From contig NZ_JABBHF010000004.1 of the NCBI RefSeq assembly GCF_012910715.1, forward strand, positions 248,001 to 312,000: DNA of 64,000 nucleotides, given 5' to 3'. Source of the DNA: Flavivirga algicola (lineage in GTDB: Bacteria > Bacteroidota > Bacteroidia > Flavobacteriales > Flavobacteriaceae). The notes beneath the pieces were generated by a model. The model was not told where the DNA came from and ran no database searches. It worked only from the letters and a program-made list of their open reading frames with translations. Below, one piece after another: positions 9,322-19,998 of the stretch. Position 1 is the stretch's first letter, and each line of letters opens with the position of its first letter. The translations under genes and the position numbers were made by a program.

Positions 9322-11619
9322 ATGAGTGAAGAAAGCAAACGAAGAGAGGCCCTTATATATCACGCAAAACCAACTCCAGGAAAAATACAGGTAGTTCCAA
9401 CCAAAAAGTATGCGAGTCAAAGAGATTTGTCTTTAGCTTATTCTCCAGGAGTAGCAGCACCTTGTTTGGAGATTGAAAAAAACATAGACAATGCCTATAG
9501 ATATACAGCAAAAGGAAATCTGGTAGCTGTAATTTCTAATGGTACGGCCGTTTTGGGTCTAGGAAATATTGGTCCAGAAGCATCAAAGCCAGTTATGGAG
9601 GGAAAAGGACTTCTATTCAAGATTTTTGCAGATATTGATGTTTTTGATATTGAAGTAGGAACTGAAAATATTGATGAGTTTATCCAGACAGTAAAAATGA
9701 TTGCGCCTACTTTTGGAGGAATCAATCTGGAAGATATTAAAGCTCCTGAAGCCTTCGAAATAGAACGGCGTCTTAAGGAAGAGCTCGATATTCCTGTGAT
9801 GCACGACGACCAGCACGGAACAGCAATTATTTCAGCTGCTGCCTTGATAAATGCTGTAGAGTTAGCAGGAAAAAAGATTGAAGAGGTTAAAATTGTAATA
9901 AGCGGTGCTGGAGCAGCTGCTATTTCTTGTTCTCGCCTATATCAAGCCTGTGGTGCTAAACTAGGAAACATGGTGATGTTGGATAGTAAAGGCGTAATAA
10001 GAAATGATAGAGAAAATCTTTCTAAAGAAAAAGCAGAGTTTGCTACACACAGAAAAATAGATACACTAGACCAAGCCATGAAAGATGCCGATGTTTTTAT
10101 TGGTCTTTCAATGGCTAATATTGTATCGCCAGAGATGTTGTTGGCTATGGCTAAGAACCCCATTGTTTTCGCGATGGCCAATCCAGATCCAGAGATAAAA
10201 TACGACATTGCCGTAGCGACTCGTAAGGATATTATTATGGCAACAGGGCGTAGCGACCACCCTAACCAGGTAAATAATGTGTTAGGATTTCCATTTATAT
10301 TTAGAGGCGCATTAGATGTTCGCGCGACAAAAATTAACGAAGCTATGAAAATGGCTGCGGTTAAAGCTTTAGCTAAATTGGCTAAAGAACCCGTTCCAGA
10401 ACAAGTAAATGTAGCCTATGGAGAAACCAGGCTCACGTTTGGAAAGAATTATATCATACCAAAACCTTTTGACCCTCGACTCATCGCCGAGATTCCTCCA
10501 GCTGTTGCCAAAGCAGCTATGGAAAGCGGTGTTGCCAAACACCCTATTACCGATTGGGAGAAGTATAAAGATGTATTATTAGAGCGTTTAGGTTCTGATA
10601 ATAAGTTGGTAAGACTGTTGTTAAACAGGGCAAAACTGAATCCGAAACGCGTCGTGTTTGCCGAGGCAGATCAACTAGATGTTTTAAAAGCGGCTCAAAT
10701 AGCATATGAAGAAGGGATAGCACACCCTATTCTGCTAGGTAGAAAAGAAACAATAGAAGCTCTTAAGGCTGAAATTGAATTTGATGCAGATATTCCTATA
10801 ATCGATCCAAAAACAGAAGAAGAGAATCCACGAAAAAATAAATATGCCAAAGTATATTGGGAGCAACGTAAACGAAGAGGCGTTACTTATTATTCTGCAC
10901 AACGTTTAATGAGAGAACGTAACTATTTTGCTGCCATGATGGTGAATGAAGGCGATGCCGATGCCCTTATTTCGGGATATTCTCGCAATTACCCCACCGT
11001 AGTAAAACCCATGTTGGAGCTTATAGGTATGGTACATGGCGTTACCCGTGTGGCAACAACCAATTTGATGATGACAAAAAGAGGGCCTTTATTTTTAAGT
11101 GATACCTCAATAAATATTGATCCCAGTGCCAAAGATTTAGCTAAAATTACTCAGATGACCGCTAAAGTTATCAAAATGTTTGGTTTAGACCCTGTGCTAG
11201 CTATGGTGTCCTATTCTAATTTTGGATCTTCAGACAATGAGAAAGCTTCCAAGATTCGAGAAGCAGTATCTTACCTGCATCGCCATTTTCCAGAAATGAA
11301 TGTAGATGGTGAATTGCAAACAGATTTTGCATTAAACGATGATATGCTTCGGGAGAAGTTCCCATTTTCAAAATTGGTTGGGAAGAAAGTAAATGCCTTG
11401 GTGTTTCCAAATCTGGATTCAGCAAATATTACTTTTAAATTATTAAAAGAATTGCATGAAGCAGATTCCATTGGCCCAATTATGATGGGTATGAAAAAAC
11501 CAGTACATATTCTACAGTTGGGAGCCAGTGTTGATGAAATTGTAAATATGACAGCGATTGCTGTTATTGATGCCCAGTATAAAGAAAAGTGGGAGTTAGA
11601 AAATGCTGGACGGAAGTAA
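9322..11619 (+). CDS. maeB: NADP-dependent malic enzyme with C-terminal phosphotransacetylase-like domain
   Basis: 765 residues, the typical MaeB length. It oxidatively decarboxylates malate to pyruvate with NADP. The malic enzyme part (about 1-425) shows AYSPGVAAPCLEI, the active-site MHDDQHGTAI, the nucleotide-binding ISGAGAAAIS and FAMANPDPEI. From RVVFAEADQ (about residue 443) onward lies a phosphate acetyl/butyryltransferase-like domain that, in known MaeB proteins, acts as an acetyl-CoA-sensing regulatory module rather than an enzyme. A Bacteroidota -7 box TATATTTG is at 9291-9298 without a good -33 partner. ruvA follows after 49 bases, the usual flavobacterial order. Confidence 0.96.
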   Translation: MSEESKRREALIYHAKPTPGKIQVVPTKKYASQRDLSLAYSPGVAAPCLEIEKNIDNAYRYTAKGNLVAVISNGTAVLGLGNIGPEASKPVMEGKGLLFKIFADIDVFDIEVGTENIDEFIQTVKMIAPTFGGINLEDIKAPEAFEIERRLKEELDIPVMHDDQHGTAIISAAALINAVELAGKKIEEVKIVISGAGAAAISCSRLYQACGAKLGNMVMLDSKGVIRNDRENLSKEKAEFATHRKIDTLDQAMKDADVFIGLSMANIVSPEMLLAMAKNPIVFAMANPDPEIKYDIAVATRKDIIMATGRSDHPNQVNNVLGFPFIFRGALDVRATKINEAMKMAAVKALAKLAKEPVPEQVNVAYGETRLTFGKNYIIPKPFDPRLIAEIPPAVAKAAMESGVAKHPITDWEKYKDVLLERLGSDNKLVRLLLNRAKLNPKRVVFAEADQLDVLKAAQIAYEEGIAHPILLGRKETIEALKAEIEFDADIPIIDPKTEEENPRKNKYAKVYWEQRKRRGVTYYSAQRLMRERNYFAAMMVNEGDADALISGYSRNYPTVVKPMLELIGMVHGVTRVATTNLMMTKRGPLFLSDTSINIDPSAKDLAKITQMTAKVIKMFGLDPVLAMVSYSNFGSSDNEKASKIREAVSYLHRHFPEMNVDGELQTDFALNDDMLREKFPFSKLVGKKVNALVFPNLDSANITFKLLKELHEADSIGPIMMGMKKPVHILQLGASVDEIVNMTAIAVIDAQYKEKWELENAGRK

Positions 11620-11668
11620 CTTAGTGCGAATAATTTTATTACATTTGATCGGTTAACTAACAAGATAC

Positions 11669-12250
11669 ATGATAACCCATATTCAAGGAAAACTCACTGA
11701 AAAAAATCCAACACATGTTGTTATTGAATGTAATGGTGTTGGGTACATGCTAAATATTTCACTGCATACATTTTCTCAAATTCCAAATAATGAGAATTTA
11801 AAGCTTTTTACGCATCTTCAAGTTAAAGAAGATTCGCATACGCTTTATGGGTTTTCATCCTTGGCAGAAAGAGAGATTTTTAGACTGCTAATATCTGTAA
11901 GCGGCATTGGAGCAAGTATTGCACGTACCATGTTGTCGTCATTAACACCAAAACAGGTAAGGGAAGGAATTGCATCAAGCGATGTTGCCTTAATTCAATC
12001 TATTAAGGGTATTGGAGCAAAAACAGCACAGCGTGTCATACTAGATTTAAAAGACAAAATCTTAAAGATTTATGATATTGACGAAGTTTCCGTTTCTCAA
12101 GGCAATACCAATAAAGATGAAGCGTTATCTGCTTTAGAAGTGCTTGGTTTTGTGAAAAAACAGGCAGAAAGGGTTGTGGATAAAATTATAATTGCAGAAC
12201 CAGATGCCAGTGTGGAAAGCATTATCAAACAGGCTTTAAAAAATTTATAA
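11669..12250 (+). CDS. ruvA: Holliday junction DNA-binding protein RuvA
   Basis: 193 residues, normal length. RuvA tetramers hold the four-way junction and load RuvB. Order: N-terminal OB-fold (MITHIQGKL ... NGVGYML, 1-65), two helix-hairpin-helix motifs (VSGIGASIART and IKGIGAKTAQRVI, about 70-130), then the flexible linker and RuvB-binding domain III (about 147-193, EALSALEVLGF). sprA begins only 6 bases after the stop, so the two are probably co-transcribed, as in other Flavobacteriaceae. Confidence 0.97.
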   Translation: MITHIQGKLTEKNPTHVVIECNGVGYMLNISLHTFSQIPNNENLKLFTHLQVKEDSHTLYGFSSLAEREIFRLLISVSGIGASIARTMLSSLTPKQVREGIASSDVALIQSIKGIGAKTAQRVILDLKDKILKIYDIDEVSVSQGNTNKDEALSALEVLGFVKKQAERVVDKIIIAEPDASVESIIKQALKNL

Positions 12251-12256
12251 TAGACT

Positions 12257-15200
12257 TTGAATAAAACGAATCTCAAATTTTATAAATCAACTAAAAATTA
12301 TCATACTGAAAAAACTGTGTTGATTACTTTGGCTTCGCTCAGTAAAGACTTGGTCGGGATAAGTCGAAGTACCGTTTTTATTTTTGCTCTACTTTTTTCA
12401 TTATTAGGGTGGTCTCAGCAGCCTGTTCAACAGGATTCGGTTAAAACAGGTTTTAATTTAGGTCGCCTAAAAACACCAAATCCTAGTAGCGTAGAATCTA
12501 AGTATACATACGACCCAATCACTAACAGATATATTTACACCGAAAAAATAGGGGATTTTGATATTAATTTTCCAATTATTTTAACACCTAAAGAGTACTA
12601 CGATTTAGTAGCTAAAGAAAATGTAAAGTCCTATTATAAGGAAAAGATTGATGCATTTGATGGTAAAAAAGGCGATGCAAAAGACGGCCAAAAAAATTTA
12701 CTGCCAGAGTTTTATGTGAAATCAGATTTTTTTGAAACCATTTTTGGAGGAAATACTATTGAAGTGATTCCTCAAGGATCTGTAGAGATGGATTTAGGTG
12801 TCTTATTTTCAAAGCAAGATAATCCGTCATTTTCCCCAAGAAACAGAAGTAATTTTACGTTTGATTTTGACCAGCGGATTAGTTTAAGCTTATTAGGGAA
12901 AGTGGGGACACGCTTACAAGTAACGGCAAATTATGATACCCAATCTACTTTCGACTTTCAAAACCTTATTAAATTAGAATATGCGCCTACAGAAGATGAC
13001 ATTATTCAAAAGATAGAAGTCGGTAATGTAAGTATGCCCTTAAATAGCTCATTAATTACAGGCGCGCAAAGTTTATTTGGTGTAAAAGCTCAGTTACAAT
13101 TTGGAAAAACAACGGTGACGGGAGTGTTTTCTGAGCAAAAATCACAAGCCAATACGGTTATAGCCCAAGGAGGTGGCACCGTTGAAGAATTTGATTTGTT
13201 TATTAGAGATTATGATGAAAACAGGCACTTCTTTATAGCTCAGTATTTTAGAGATACTTACGATACAGCTTTAAAGAATTATCCGTTTATTAACAATAGA
13301 GGACTACAAATAACAAGGCTGGAACTTTGGGTTACCAATAGAAGTAACAGGACCGAAAATGTTAGAAACATTGTGGCGCTTCAAGATTTGGGAGAGTCAG
13401 ACCCTACTCAGATAGGATCTGCAGTTAATATTCTTAATCCAGGTGCCATACCAAATAACCCAAATAATGCATTAGACCCTACCAACATTGGAGGCGCTGG
13501 ATCCCAACTTACAGATGCTATTAGGGATGTGGCTACGGTGCAGTCAGGAATAACAGTACCAAATGTTACAGAAGGATTTGATTATGCAAAACTAGAAAAT
13601 GCCAGGAAATTAATAAATGGCCAAGAATATACTTTAAATTCAGAATTAGGATATATCTCATTAAATCAACGTTTAAATAATGATGAGGTACTGGCAGTAG
13701 CATTCCAATACACTTTAGGCGGGGAAGTATACCAAGTAGGGGAATTTGCAAATGATGGTGTAGATGCTACCGATGTGACAACAAACTCATCAGGACAAGT
13801 AACACAAGTGGTCAATTCTAATTTAGTTTTAAAATTATTAAAAAGTAGCATTACCAATGTAGAGCAACCTGTTTGGGATTTAATGATGAAGAACATCTAC
13901 GATACAGGTGCTTTCAATTTAAGTCCAGAAGATTTTAAGCTTAATATCTTTTATAACGAAGCATCCCCACTAAACTTTATAACCCCAGTGGGCGCTAGTT
14001 TTGCGTTGGATATAAATGGGAATCCAGTTACAGGATCAACACGAGAAGAAGACCTCATACAAAATGTCCCATTACTAAGAGTGTTTAATTTAGATAAGCT
14101 TAATTTTAATAATGATCCTCAGGCGAGAGGTGATGGTTTTTTTGATTTTTATCCTGGTATTACTGTGATTCCTCAAAATGGAAAAATAGTTTTCACCAGT
14201 GCAGAACCTTTTGGGGAATATCTTTTTAATGTATTAGGAGGTGGTGATTATGATAATGATGTCTCATATAATGAGAGCCAAAGTAAGTATGTATACGATG
14301 AACTCTATAAAAGTACCAAAACAGCTGCTTTAGAGGAAGTTGAGAAAAATAAATTCAGATTGCGAGGCCGTTATAAATCTACTGGAGGCGATGGCATTCC
14401 AATAGGGGCTTTTAATGTGCCGAGAGGATCTGTTAGAGTGACGGCAGGCGGACGTGTTTTGGTTGAAGGGATCGATTATACTGTAAACTATCAATTGGGA
14501 CGTGTTCAAATTTTAGATGAAGCATTAAAAGCATCCAATACGCCTATTCAAGTATCTACCGAAAATAATGCCGTTTTTGGTCAACAAACAAGACGTTTCA
14601 CAGGGATAAATATCGAGCATAAATTTAATGAGGATTTTGTACTGGGAGCCACACTTTTAAATTTAAACGAACGTCCAATTACCCAAAAAGCAAATTTCGG
14701 GTCAGAACCTATAAACAATACCATCTTTGGGCTTAATGGTAATTACGCAACCAAAGTACCCTTTTTAACACGATTAGCGAATAAACTACCTAATATTGAC
14801 ACCGATGTAGAATCAAATTTATCCATAAGAGGGGAGTTTGCTTATTTAGCACCTGGTGCTCCCAAAAGAACCAATTTTAATGGAGAAGCCACATCGTATG
14901 TGGATGATTTTGAAGGCTCTCAAAACGCCATCGACTTAAAATCTCAACAATCCTGGTTTTTATCGAGTAGACCTTTAGACTTAGGTAGAAGTTATACTGA
15001 AGGACCAGAAGATGAAAATGGTATTCAAAACGGATATGATCGTGCACTTTTAAACTGGTATAGTATTGACCCGATATTTTATAGTGGTCAGCGACCTGGA
15101 GATATATCAGACGACGATATCTCTAGTCTGTATACAAGTCGTGTCTTTATTAATGAGCTTTTCCCAGACAGAGACATTGTGCAGGGTCAAAACACCGTGC

Positions 15201-18200
15201 TTTTTACACTCGATTTAGCGTATTATCCAGAAGAAAGAGGTCCCTATAATTTTCAAGATTCAGCTGCCGATGGTATTATCGATAACCCTCAAAATAGTTG
15301 GGCAGGGATCACACGTCAGTTAACATCTACAGATTTTGAGCAACAAAATGTAGAATATATTGAATTCTGGTTACAGGATCCTTTTGAAGAAAACCCGGGT
15401 AGTACTGGTGGGAAACTTGTATTCAATCTTGGTAATATCTCAGAAGATATTATTAAAGATGGGAGGAAATTATACGAAAATGGTTTGCCTAAAGATGGTA
15501 ATATAGGCTTATTACAACCTACAGCATGGGGAACAGTAGTTCCACAAAATCAATCATTAATTTATGCATTTGATACTACAGGCGAAGAGCGAACCAATCA
15601 AGATGTTGGTTACGATGGTTATGATGATATCGAAGAAGCGAATATATTTGGCTCAGATTTTGGAGACGATCCAGCCAACGATAACTACACCTATTTCTTA
15701 AATACAGAAGGGAATATATTCGAACGTTATAAAAAGTTCAATGGTGTAGAAGGAAACACACCAGAAACGTTTACAACTACAGATAGGGCAGCCAATACCC
15801 AGCCCGATGTGGAAGATATTAATCGTGATAATACCATGAACACGATTGATAGCTATTTTGAATATGAGCTTGAAATTACTCCAGCGACTTTAAATGTTAA
15901 TAACGAATTTATTGTTGACACAAAAAATGTTGAAGAAGTAACAGGTAGAAATAGAAGATTATTACCGAATGGTGAAACAGCCGATCCTAAATGGTATTTA
16001 TTTAGAATTCCTGTGGAAAGTGAGATCGCCAAATCGGTTGGAGATATAGCAGATTTTAGATCCATTCGCTTTGCGCGTATGTATTTAAAAGATTTTGTTG
16101 AGCCTACTGTATTTCGTTTTGGTACTTTAGATTTGGTTAGAAGTGATTGGAGACGTTACAAACAAACTTTAGATGAAGAAGTTAATAACGATGATGATGA
16201 TACAGAATTTTCACTGGGTATTATAGGAACTATTGAAAATGGCGATGATGGCACCTATGTAAGCCCCCCAGGTGTTGAGCCAGAAGAGCTATTCAATAAT
16301 AATGCCGTAGTTCGTCAAAACGAACAATCGTTAGTAGCCAATGTTTGTGACCTAGAACCAGAGGATTCACGTGGTGCTTTTAAAAATATTAGCATAGATA
16401 TGCGCCAGTATAAACGTTTAAGAATGTTTATACATGCCGAAGAAGATGGCGTAGGATTTCCGGATAGTGAAAGGTTGATCGGTTTTGTTAGAATGGGTAA
16501 TGATCTTACAGAAAACTATTATCAAATTGAAATTCCATTAATAAAATCTCCTAAAAATTCCACTAATGAAAATGAGGTTTGGCCTACTGAGAATGAAATT
16601 AATTTACCATTGGATATTTTAGGAAGAATAAAAGCGCAAGCTATCTCAGATGGTCCTTTACCAAATAATGATCCAAGATTTTATGATGTAATTAATAACG
16701 ATATTGCCGAGGTTAGTAATCAATTTGCAGGATATGTAACGGGTCAGCACCGTGTCGCTATAAAAGGAAACCCTAATTTTGGAGATATTAGAACGCTTAT
16801 GGTAGGGGTTAAAAATACACATACTTCTAATATCTGTACCAAGGTCTGGTTTAATGAATTGCGTTTGTCTGATATGGATAACGAAGGTGGTTGGGCTGCT
16901 GTGTTAAGTGTAGATACCAATATTGCAGATTTTGCGAATATAAGTGCAACAGGAAGAAAAAGCACATCTGGTTTTGGCGGTCTTGAGCAGGGACCTAGTC
17001 AGCGTAGTTTAGAAGATGTACAGCAATACGATGTTGTTACGAATGTTAATGTTGGACAGTTATTACCAAAAAAATGGGGTATTCAATTGCCTTTTAATTA
17101 TGCCCAAAGTGAAGAACTTATCACCCCTAAATATGATCAGTTTTATAAAGATTTAACTTTAGATTCCCGATTGGATGCTGCAGATACAAAAGCAGACAGA
17201 GATCAGATTAAAGAGCAGTCTGAAGATTATACCAGAAGACAAAGCATTAATTTTATAGGTGTTAGAAAAACAAGAACAACAGATGCTACGCCGCGCTTTT
17301 ACGATGTGGAGAATTTAACTTTAAATTACTCGTACAATAAAGTAGAGCATAGAGATTTTGAGATTGAAAACTCGGTTAATAAAACGGTTCGGGTAGGTGC
17401 GAATTATGCATTTAATTTTAATCCAGTTACCGTAGAACCTTTTAAGAAAAATGATTCATTGTTTACTGGGAAGTATTGGAAGATTTTAAAAGACTTCAAT
17501 GTCAATTTATTACCAACAAGTTTTACATTTAATACAGATATTAATAGGCAGTTCAATAAACAAAAGTTTAGAGATATTGATCTTGGAGGCGGAAACATTG
17601 GTATAGAAGAGCTGTTTAGAAGAAATTATACGTTCGATTTTCAATATACTATTAATTATAATCTAACAAAATCATTGCAGTTAAACTTTACGGCAGCTAA
17701 TAATAATATAGTCCGCAATTATTTTAAAGATAATATTATTAATGGCGAACAAGACCCAACACTAGATGTTTGGGATGGCTTCTTAGATTTTGGAGACCCT
17801 AATAGGCAGAGTCAGAATTTAGGAATGACCTATCAGTTACCAATCAATAAAATTCCAACATTTAGCTTTTTAGATGCCACGTATCAATATACAGGTAATT
17901 TCCAATGGCAAAAAGGATCCGATTTGTATGGAGATGTTTCGTTACCTGGAGATCCTAATACTTACGATTTAGGTAATACCATTCAGAATTCAAATGTTCA
18001 TAATATCAATTCGACTTTAGATATGAATAGGTTTTATAAATATATCGGATTGGTAAAAAAACCTATTAAAAGAGTGCGATCCAGATCGACCTCAAATGGA
18101 GGTACGCCACCAGGTCCAGATGGGAAGAAAAAAGCTCCACCAAAAGCGAAAAATCAATCTGTTACAAAATTATTAAATGCGGGTGTAGATATTTTAACAA

Positions 18201-19549
18201 GCATAAAGAGAATTCAATTTAATTACTCTGAAAATAACGGAACATTTTTACCAGGATATTTGCAAACACCTGGCTTTATTGGCACCTTAAAACCAACAGC
18301 AGGGTTTACATTTGGAAGCCAAAGCGATGTTAGGGATCTTGCTGCGAGAAGAGGTTGGTTAACTGTTTTTCCCGAATTTAACCAACAGTATACAACAACC
18401 CATACTAAACAAATTGATATATCTGCAAGTTTAGAGCCTGTAAAAAGTTTAAAAATTGACCTTCAAGGAAATCGTGCTTATTACGAAAATTATACGGAGA
18501 ACTTTAGGGTTAATGGAAGCCCTGGGACTTACGAGTATGAATCGTTAACACCCAATACGTTTGGTAATTTTAATATATCAACCATTTTATTGAAGACAGC
18601 CTTTAGTAAAAGTGATGAAAATACTTCAGAAGCTTTTAATGATTTTAGAGCAAACAGACTTATTATAGCGAGAAGGTTAGCAGCAAGAAATGGAGCAGAC
18701 TTAAACGATCTGGACGCAGATGGTTTCCCAAAAGGCTACGGAAAAAGTAATCAAGCGGTGCTATTGCCAGCCTTTTTAGCAGCTTACACAGGAACAGATG
18801 CTAATAGTGTAAAATTAGGCGCCTTTAGAGATGTGCCTATTCCTAATTGGGATTTAAAGTATACAGGTTTCATGAAGTTTAAATGGTTTAAGAAACATTT
18901 TAAACGTTTTTCATTAACACATGGGTACCGTTCAACATACACCATAAATCAGTTTCAATCGAATTTAGATTATCAGGCTATCGATCCAGCTTTAGACTAT
19001 GATAGTCAGTCAAATAATACTAAGGACCAATCTGGTAATTATAAAAACGAGCGTTTGCTGAGTAATATTAACTTAACCGAGATGTTTAGTCCTTTGGTTA
19101 GGCTCGATTTTGAAATGAAGAATTCTATCAAAATCTTAGCTGAAGTTAAAAAGGATAGACTACTATCGCTTAGCTTTGATAACAATTTAATGACTGAAGT
19201 TCAGGGTAATGAATATGTTATAGGCTTAGGTTACAGAATTAAAGATTTGAAAATACGTTCAAAATTAGCAGGACCAAGAAAGCGAGTAGTAAGCGATTTA
19301 AACATGAAAGCAGATGTATCTGTTAGAGATAATAAAACCATTATTAGATATTTAGATTTAGAAAATAACCAAGTCACATCCGGACAAACCATTTGGGGAA
19401 TAAAATATTCGGCAGATTATGCGTTTAGTAAAAACTTAACAGCACTTTTTTATTTTGATTATTCGTTTTCAGAATATGCCATCTCTACAGCATTTCCACA
19501 AACTACGATTCGATCTGGTTTTACTATCAGATATAATTTTGGGAATTAA
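12257..19549 (+). CDS. sprA: T9SS outer membrane translocon SprA
   Basis: 2430 residues. SprA (Sov in Porphyromonas) is the giant 36-strand outer membrane barrel through which type IX substrates pass; it is needed for secretion and gliding. Support: size, the signal-peptide-like FIFALLFSLLGWSQ (about residues 42-55), the ANYDTQSTFDF and YVDDFEGSQ segments typical of the family, many repeated amphipathic strands, and the aromatic end (SGFTIRYNFGN). The start shown is TTG 12257; GTG 12317 and nearby TTG codons are alternatives and no ATG is available. An unusual 45-base repeat-like insertion (12326-12370) lies in the leader, just upstream of the hydrophobic core. Gene order ruvA-sprA-gcvH is conserved. 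Confidence 0.97.
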   Translation: MNKTNLKFYKSTKNYHTEKTVLITLASLSKDLVGISRSTVFIFALLFSLLGWSQQPVQQDSVKTGFNLGRLKTPNPSSVESKYTYDPITNRYIYTEKIGDFDINFPIILTPKEYYDLVAKENVKSYYKEKIDAFDGKKGDAKDGQKNLLPEFYVKSDFFETIFGGNTIEVIPQGSVEMDLGVLFSKQDNPSFSPRNRSNFTFDFDQRISLSLLGKVGTRLQVTANYDTQSTFDFQNLIKLEYAPTEDDIIQKIEVGNVSMPLNSSLITGAQSLFGVKAQLQFGKTTVTGVFSEQKSQANTVIAQGGGTVEEFDLFIRDYDENRHFFIAQYFRDTYDTALKNYPFINNRGLQITRLELWVTNRSNRTENVRNIVALQDLGESDPTQIGSAVNILNPGAIPNNPNNALDPTNIGGAGSQLTDAIRDVATVQSGITVPNVTEGFDYAKLENARKLINGQEYTLNSELGYISLNQRLNNDEVLAVAFQYTLGGEVYQVGEFANDGVDATDVTTNSSGQVTQVVNSNLVLKLLKSSITNVEQPVWDLMMKNIYDTGAFNLSPEDFKLNIFYNEASPLNFITPVGASFALDINGNPVTGSTREEDLIQNVPLLRVFNLDKLNFNNDPQARGDGFFDFYPGITVIPQNGKIVFTSAEPFGEYLFNVLGGGDYDNDVSYNESQSKYVYDELYKSTKTAALEEVEKNKFRLRGRYKSTGGDGIPIGAFNVPRGSVRVTAGGRVLVEGIDYTVNYQLGRVQILDEALKASNTPIQVSTENNAVFGQQTRRFTGINIEHKFNEDFVLGATLLNLNERPITQKANFGSEPINNTIFGLNGNYATKVPFLTRLANKLPNIDTDVESNLSIRGEFAYLAPGAPKRTNFNGEATSYVDDFEGSQNAIDLKSQQSWFLSSRPLDLGRSYTEGPEDENGIQNGYDRALLNWYSIDPIFYSGQRPGDISDDDISSLYTSRVFINELFPDRDIVQGQNTVLFTLDLAYYPEERGPYNFQDSAADGIIDNPQNSWAGITRQLTSTDFEQQNVEYIEFWLQDPFEENPGSTGGKLVFNLGNISEDIIKDGRKLYENGLPKDGNIGLLQPTAWGTVVPQNQSLIYAFDTTGEERTNQDVGYDGYDDIEEANIFGSDFGDDPANDNYTYFLNTEGNIFERYKKFNGVEGNTPETFTTTDRAANTQPDVEDINRDNTMNTIDSYFEYELEITPATLNVNNEFIVDTKNVEEVTGRNRRLLPNGETADPKWYLFRIPVESEIAKSVGDIADFRSIRFARMYLKDFVEPTVFRFGTLDLVRSDWRRYKQTLDEEVNNDDDDTEFSLGIIGTIENGDDGTYVSPPGVEPEELFNNNAVVRQNEQSLVANVCDLEPEDSRGAFKNISIDMRQYKRLRMFIHAEEDGVGFPDSERLIGFVRMGNDLTENYYQIEIPLIKSPKNSTNENEVWPTENEINLPLDILGRIKAQAISDGPLPNNDPRFYDVINNDIAEVSNQFAGYVTGQHRVAIKGNPNFGDIRTLMVGVKNTHTSNICTKVWFNELRLSDMDNEGGWAAVLSVDTNIADFANISATGRKSTSGFGGLEQGPSQRSLEDVQQYDVVTNVNVGQLLPKKWGIQLPFNYAQSEELITPKYDQFYKDLTLDSRLDAADTKADRDQIKEQSEDYTRRQSINFIGVRKTRTTDATPRFYDVENLTLNYSYNKVEHRDFEIENSVNKTVRVGANYAFNFNPVTVEPFKKNDSLFTGKYWKILKDFNVNLLPTSFTFNTDINRQFNKQKFRDIDLGGGNIGIEELFRRNYTFDFQYTINYNLTKSLQLNFTAANNNIVRNYFKDNIINGEQDPTLDVWDGFLDFGDPNRQSQNLGMTYQLPINKIPTFSFLDATYQYTGNFQWQKGSDLYGDVSLPGDPNTYDLGNTIQNSNVHNINSTLDMNRFYKYIGLVKKPIKRVRSRSTSNGGTPPGPDGKKKAPPKAKNQSVTKLLNAGVDILTSIKRIQFNYSENNGTFLPGYLQTPGFIGTLKPTAGFTFGSQSDVRDLAARRGWLTVFPEFNQQYTTTHTKQIDISASLEPVKSLKIDLQGNRAYYENYTENFRVNGSPGTYEYESLTPNTFGNFNISTILLKTAFSKSDENTSEAFNDFRANRLIIARRLAARNGADLNDLDADGFPKGYGKSNQAVLLPAFLAAYTGTDANSVKLGAFRDVPIPNWDLKYTGFMKFKWFKKHFKRFSLTHGYRSTYTINQFQSNLDYQAIDPALDYDSQSNNTKDQSGNYKNERLLSNINLTEMFSPLVRLDFEMKNSIKILAEVKKDRLLSLSFDNNLMTEVQGNEYVIGLGYRIKDLKIRSKLAGPRKRVVSDLNMKADVSVRDNKTIIRYLDLENNQVTSGQTIWGIKYSADYAFSKNLTALFYFDYSFSEYAISTAFPQTTIRSGFTIRYNFGN
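12326..12370. repeat. 45-base palindrome-like repeat inserted in frame in the sprA leader
   Basis: The element runs from ACTTTGGCTTCGCTCAG to TAAGTCGAAGT. It has the same words (CTTCGCTCAG, GTCGAAGT) as intergenic repeats of this genome, and its ends are short inverted repeats (ACTT / AAGT). Its length is a multiple of three, adding 15 residues (about LASLSKDLVGISRS) before the signal-peptide core without breaking the frame. Confidence 0.5.
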
Positions 19550-19559
19550 CAAATAAGTA

Positions 19560-19590
19560 TTTGAATTTAAAATTTGAATAAATACATTTG
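19560..19590 (+). promoter_or_regulatory. Bacteroidota-type promoter for gcvH
   Basis: TTTG at 19560-19563 and TACATTTG at 19583-19590 are separated by exactly 19 bases, matching the -33/-7 consensus of the Bacteroidota primary sigma factor (TTTG and TAnnTTTG). The gcvH ATG is 27 bases downstream. This suggests gcvH is transcribed independently of sprA. Confidence 0.7.
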
Positions 19591-19617
19591 TTGAATAAAT
19601 GAATTTAAATTAACATT

Positions 19618-19998
19618 ATGAATATTCCATCAGAATTAAAATACACCAAAGATCACGAATGGATTAAAATCGAAGGAGATATTGCTACTATTGGTATCAC
19701 AGATTTTGCGCAAAGTGAATTAGGTGATATTGTATATGTTGAAGTAGAGACTGTTGATGAAACGTTGGATGCTGAAGAAATCTTTGGAACGGTTGAAGCA
19801 GTAAAAACGGTGTCAGACTTGTTTTTGCCATTGTCTGGAGAAATTATAGAATTTAATGAAGCACTAGAAGATGAACCAGAAAAAGTAAATAGTGATCCTT
19901 ATGGTGATGGATGGATGATAAAAGTAAAATGTTCAGATCTTAACCAAGTAGAAGGTCTTATGTCTGCAGACGATTATAAAGCAGTAATAGGTGCTTAA
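19618..19998 (+). CDS. gcvH: Glycine cleavage system H protein
   Basis: 126 residues, standard length. The H protein shuttles the aminomethyl group among the P, T and L proteins on a lipoyl arm. The lipoylation site is Lys 63 in [11 protein letters not shown]. The N-terminal [10 protein letters not shown] and the GDGWMIKVK stretch are also typical. The other gcv genes are not in the window, so gcvH is separate here, next to sprA as in many Flavobacteriaceae. Its own promoter lies just upstream. Confidence 0.97.
   Translation: MNIPSELKYTKDHEWIKIEGDIATIGITDFAQSELGDIVYVEVETVDETLDAEEIFGTVEAVKTVSDLFLPLSGEIIEFNEALEDEPEKVNSDPYGDGWMIKVKCSDLNQVEGLMSADDYKAVIGA

Noticed and set aside
11216-11663. Minus-strand frames opposite the 3' end of maeB
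   Set aside because: They lie within the conserved PTA-like domain of maeB and have no family-like sequence.
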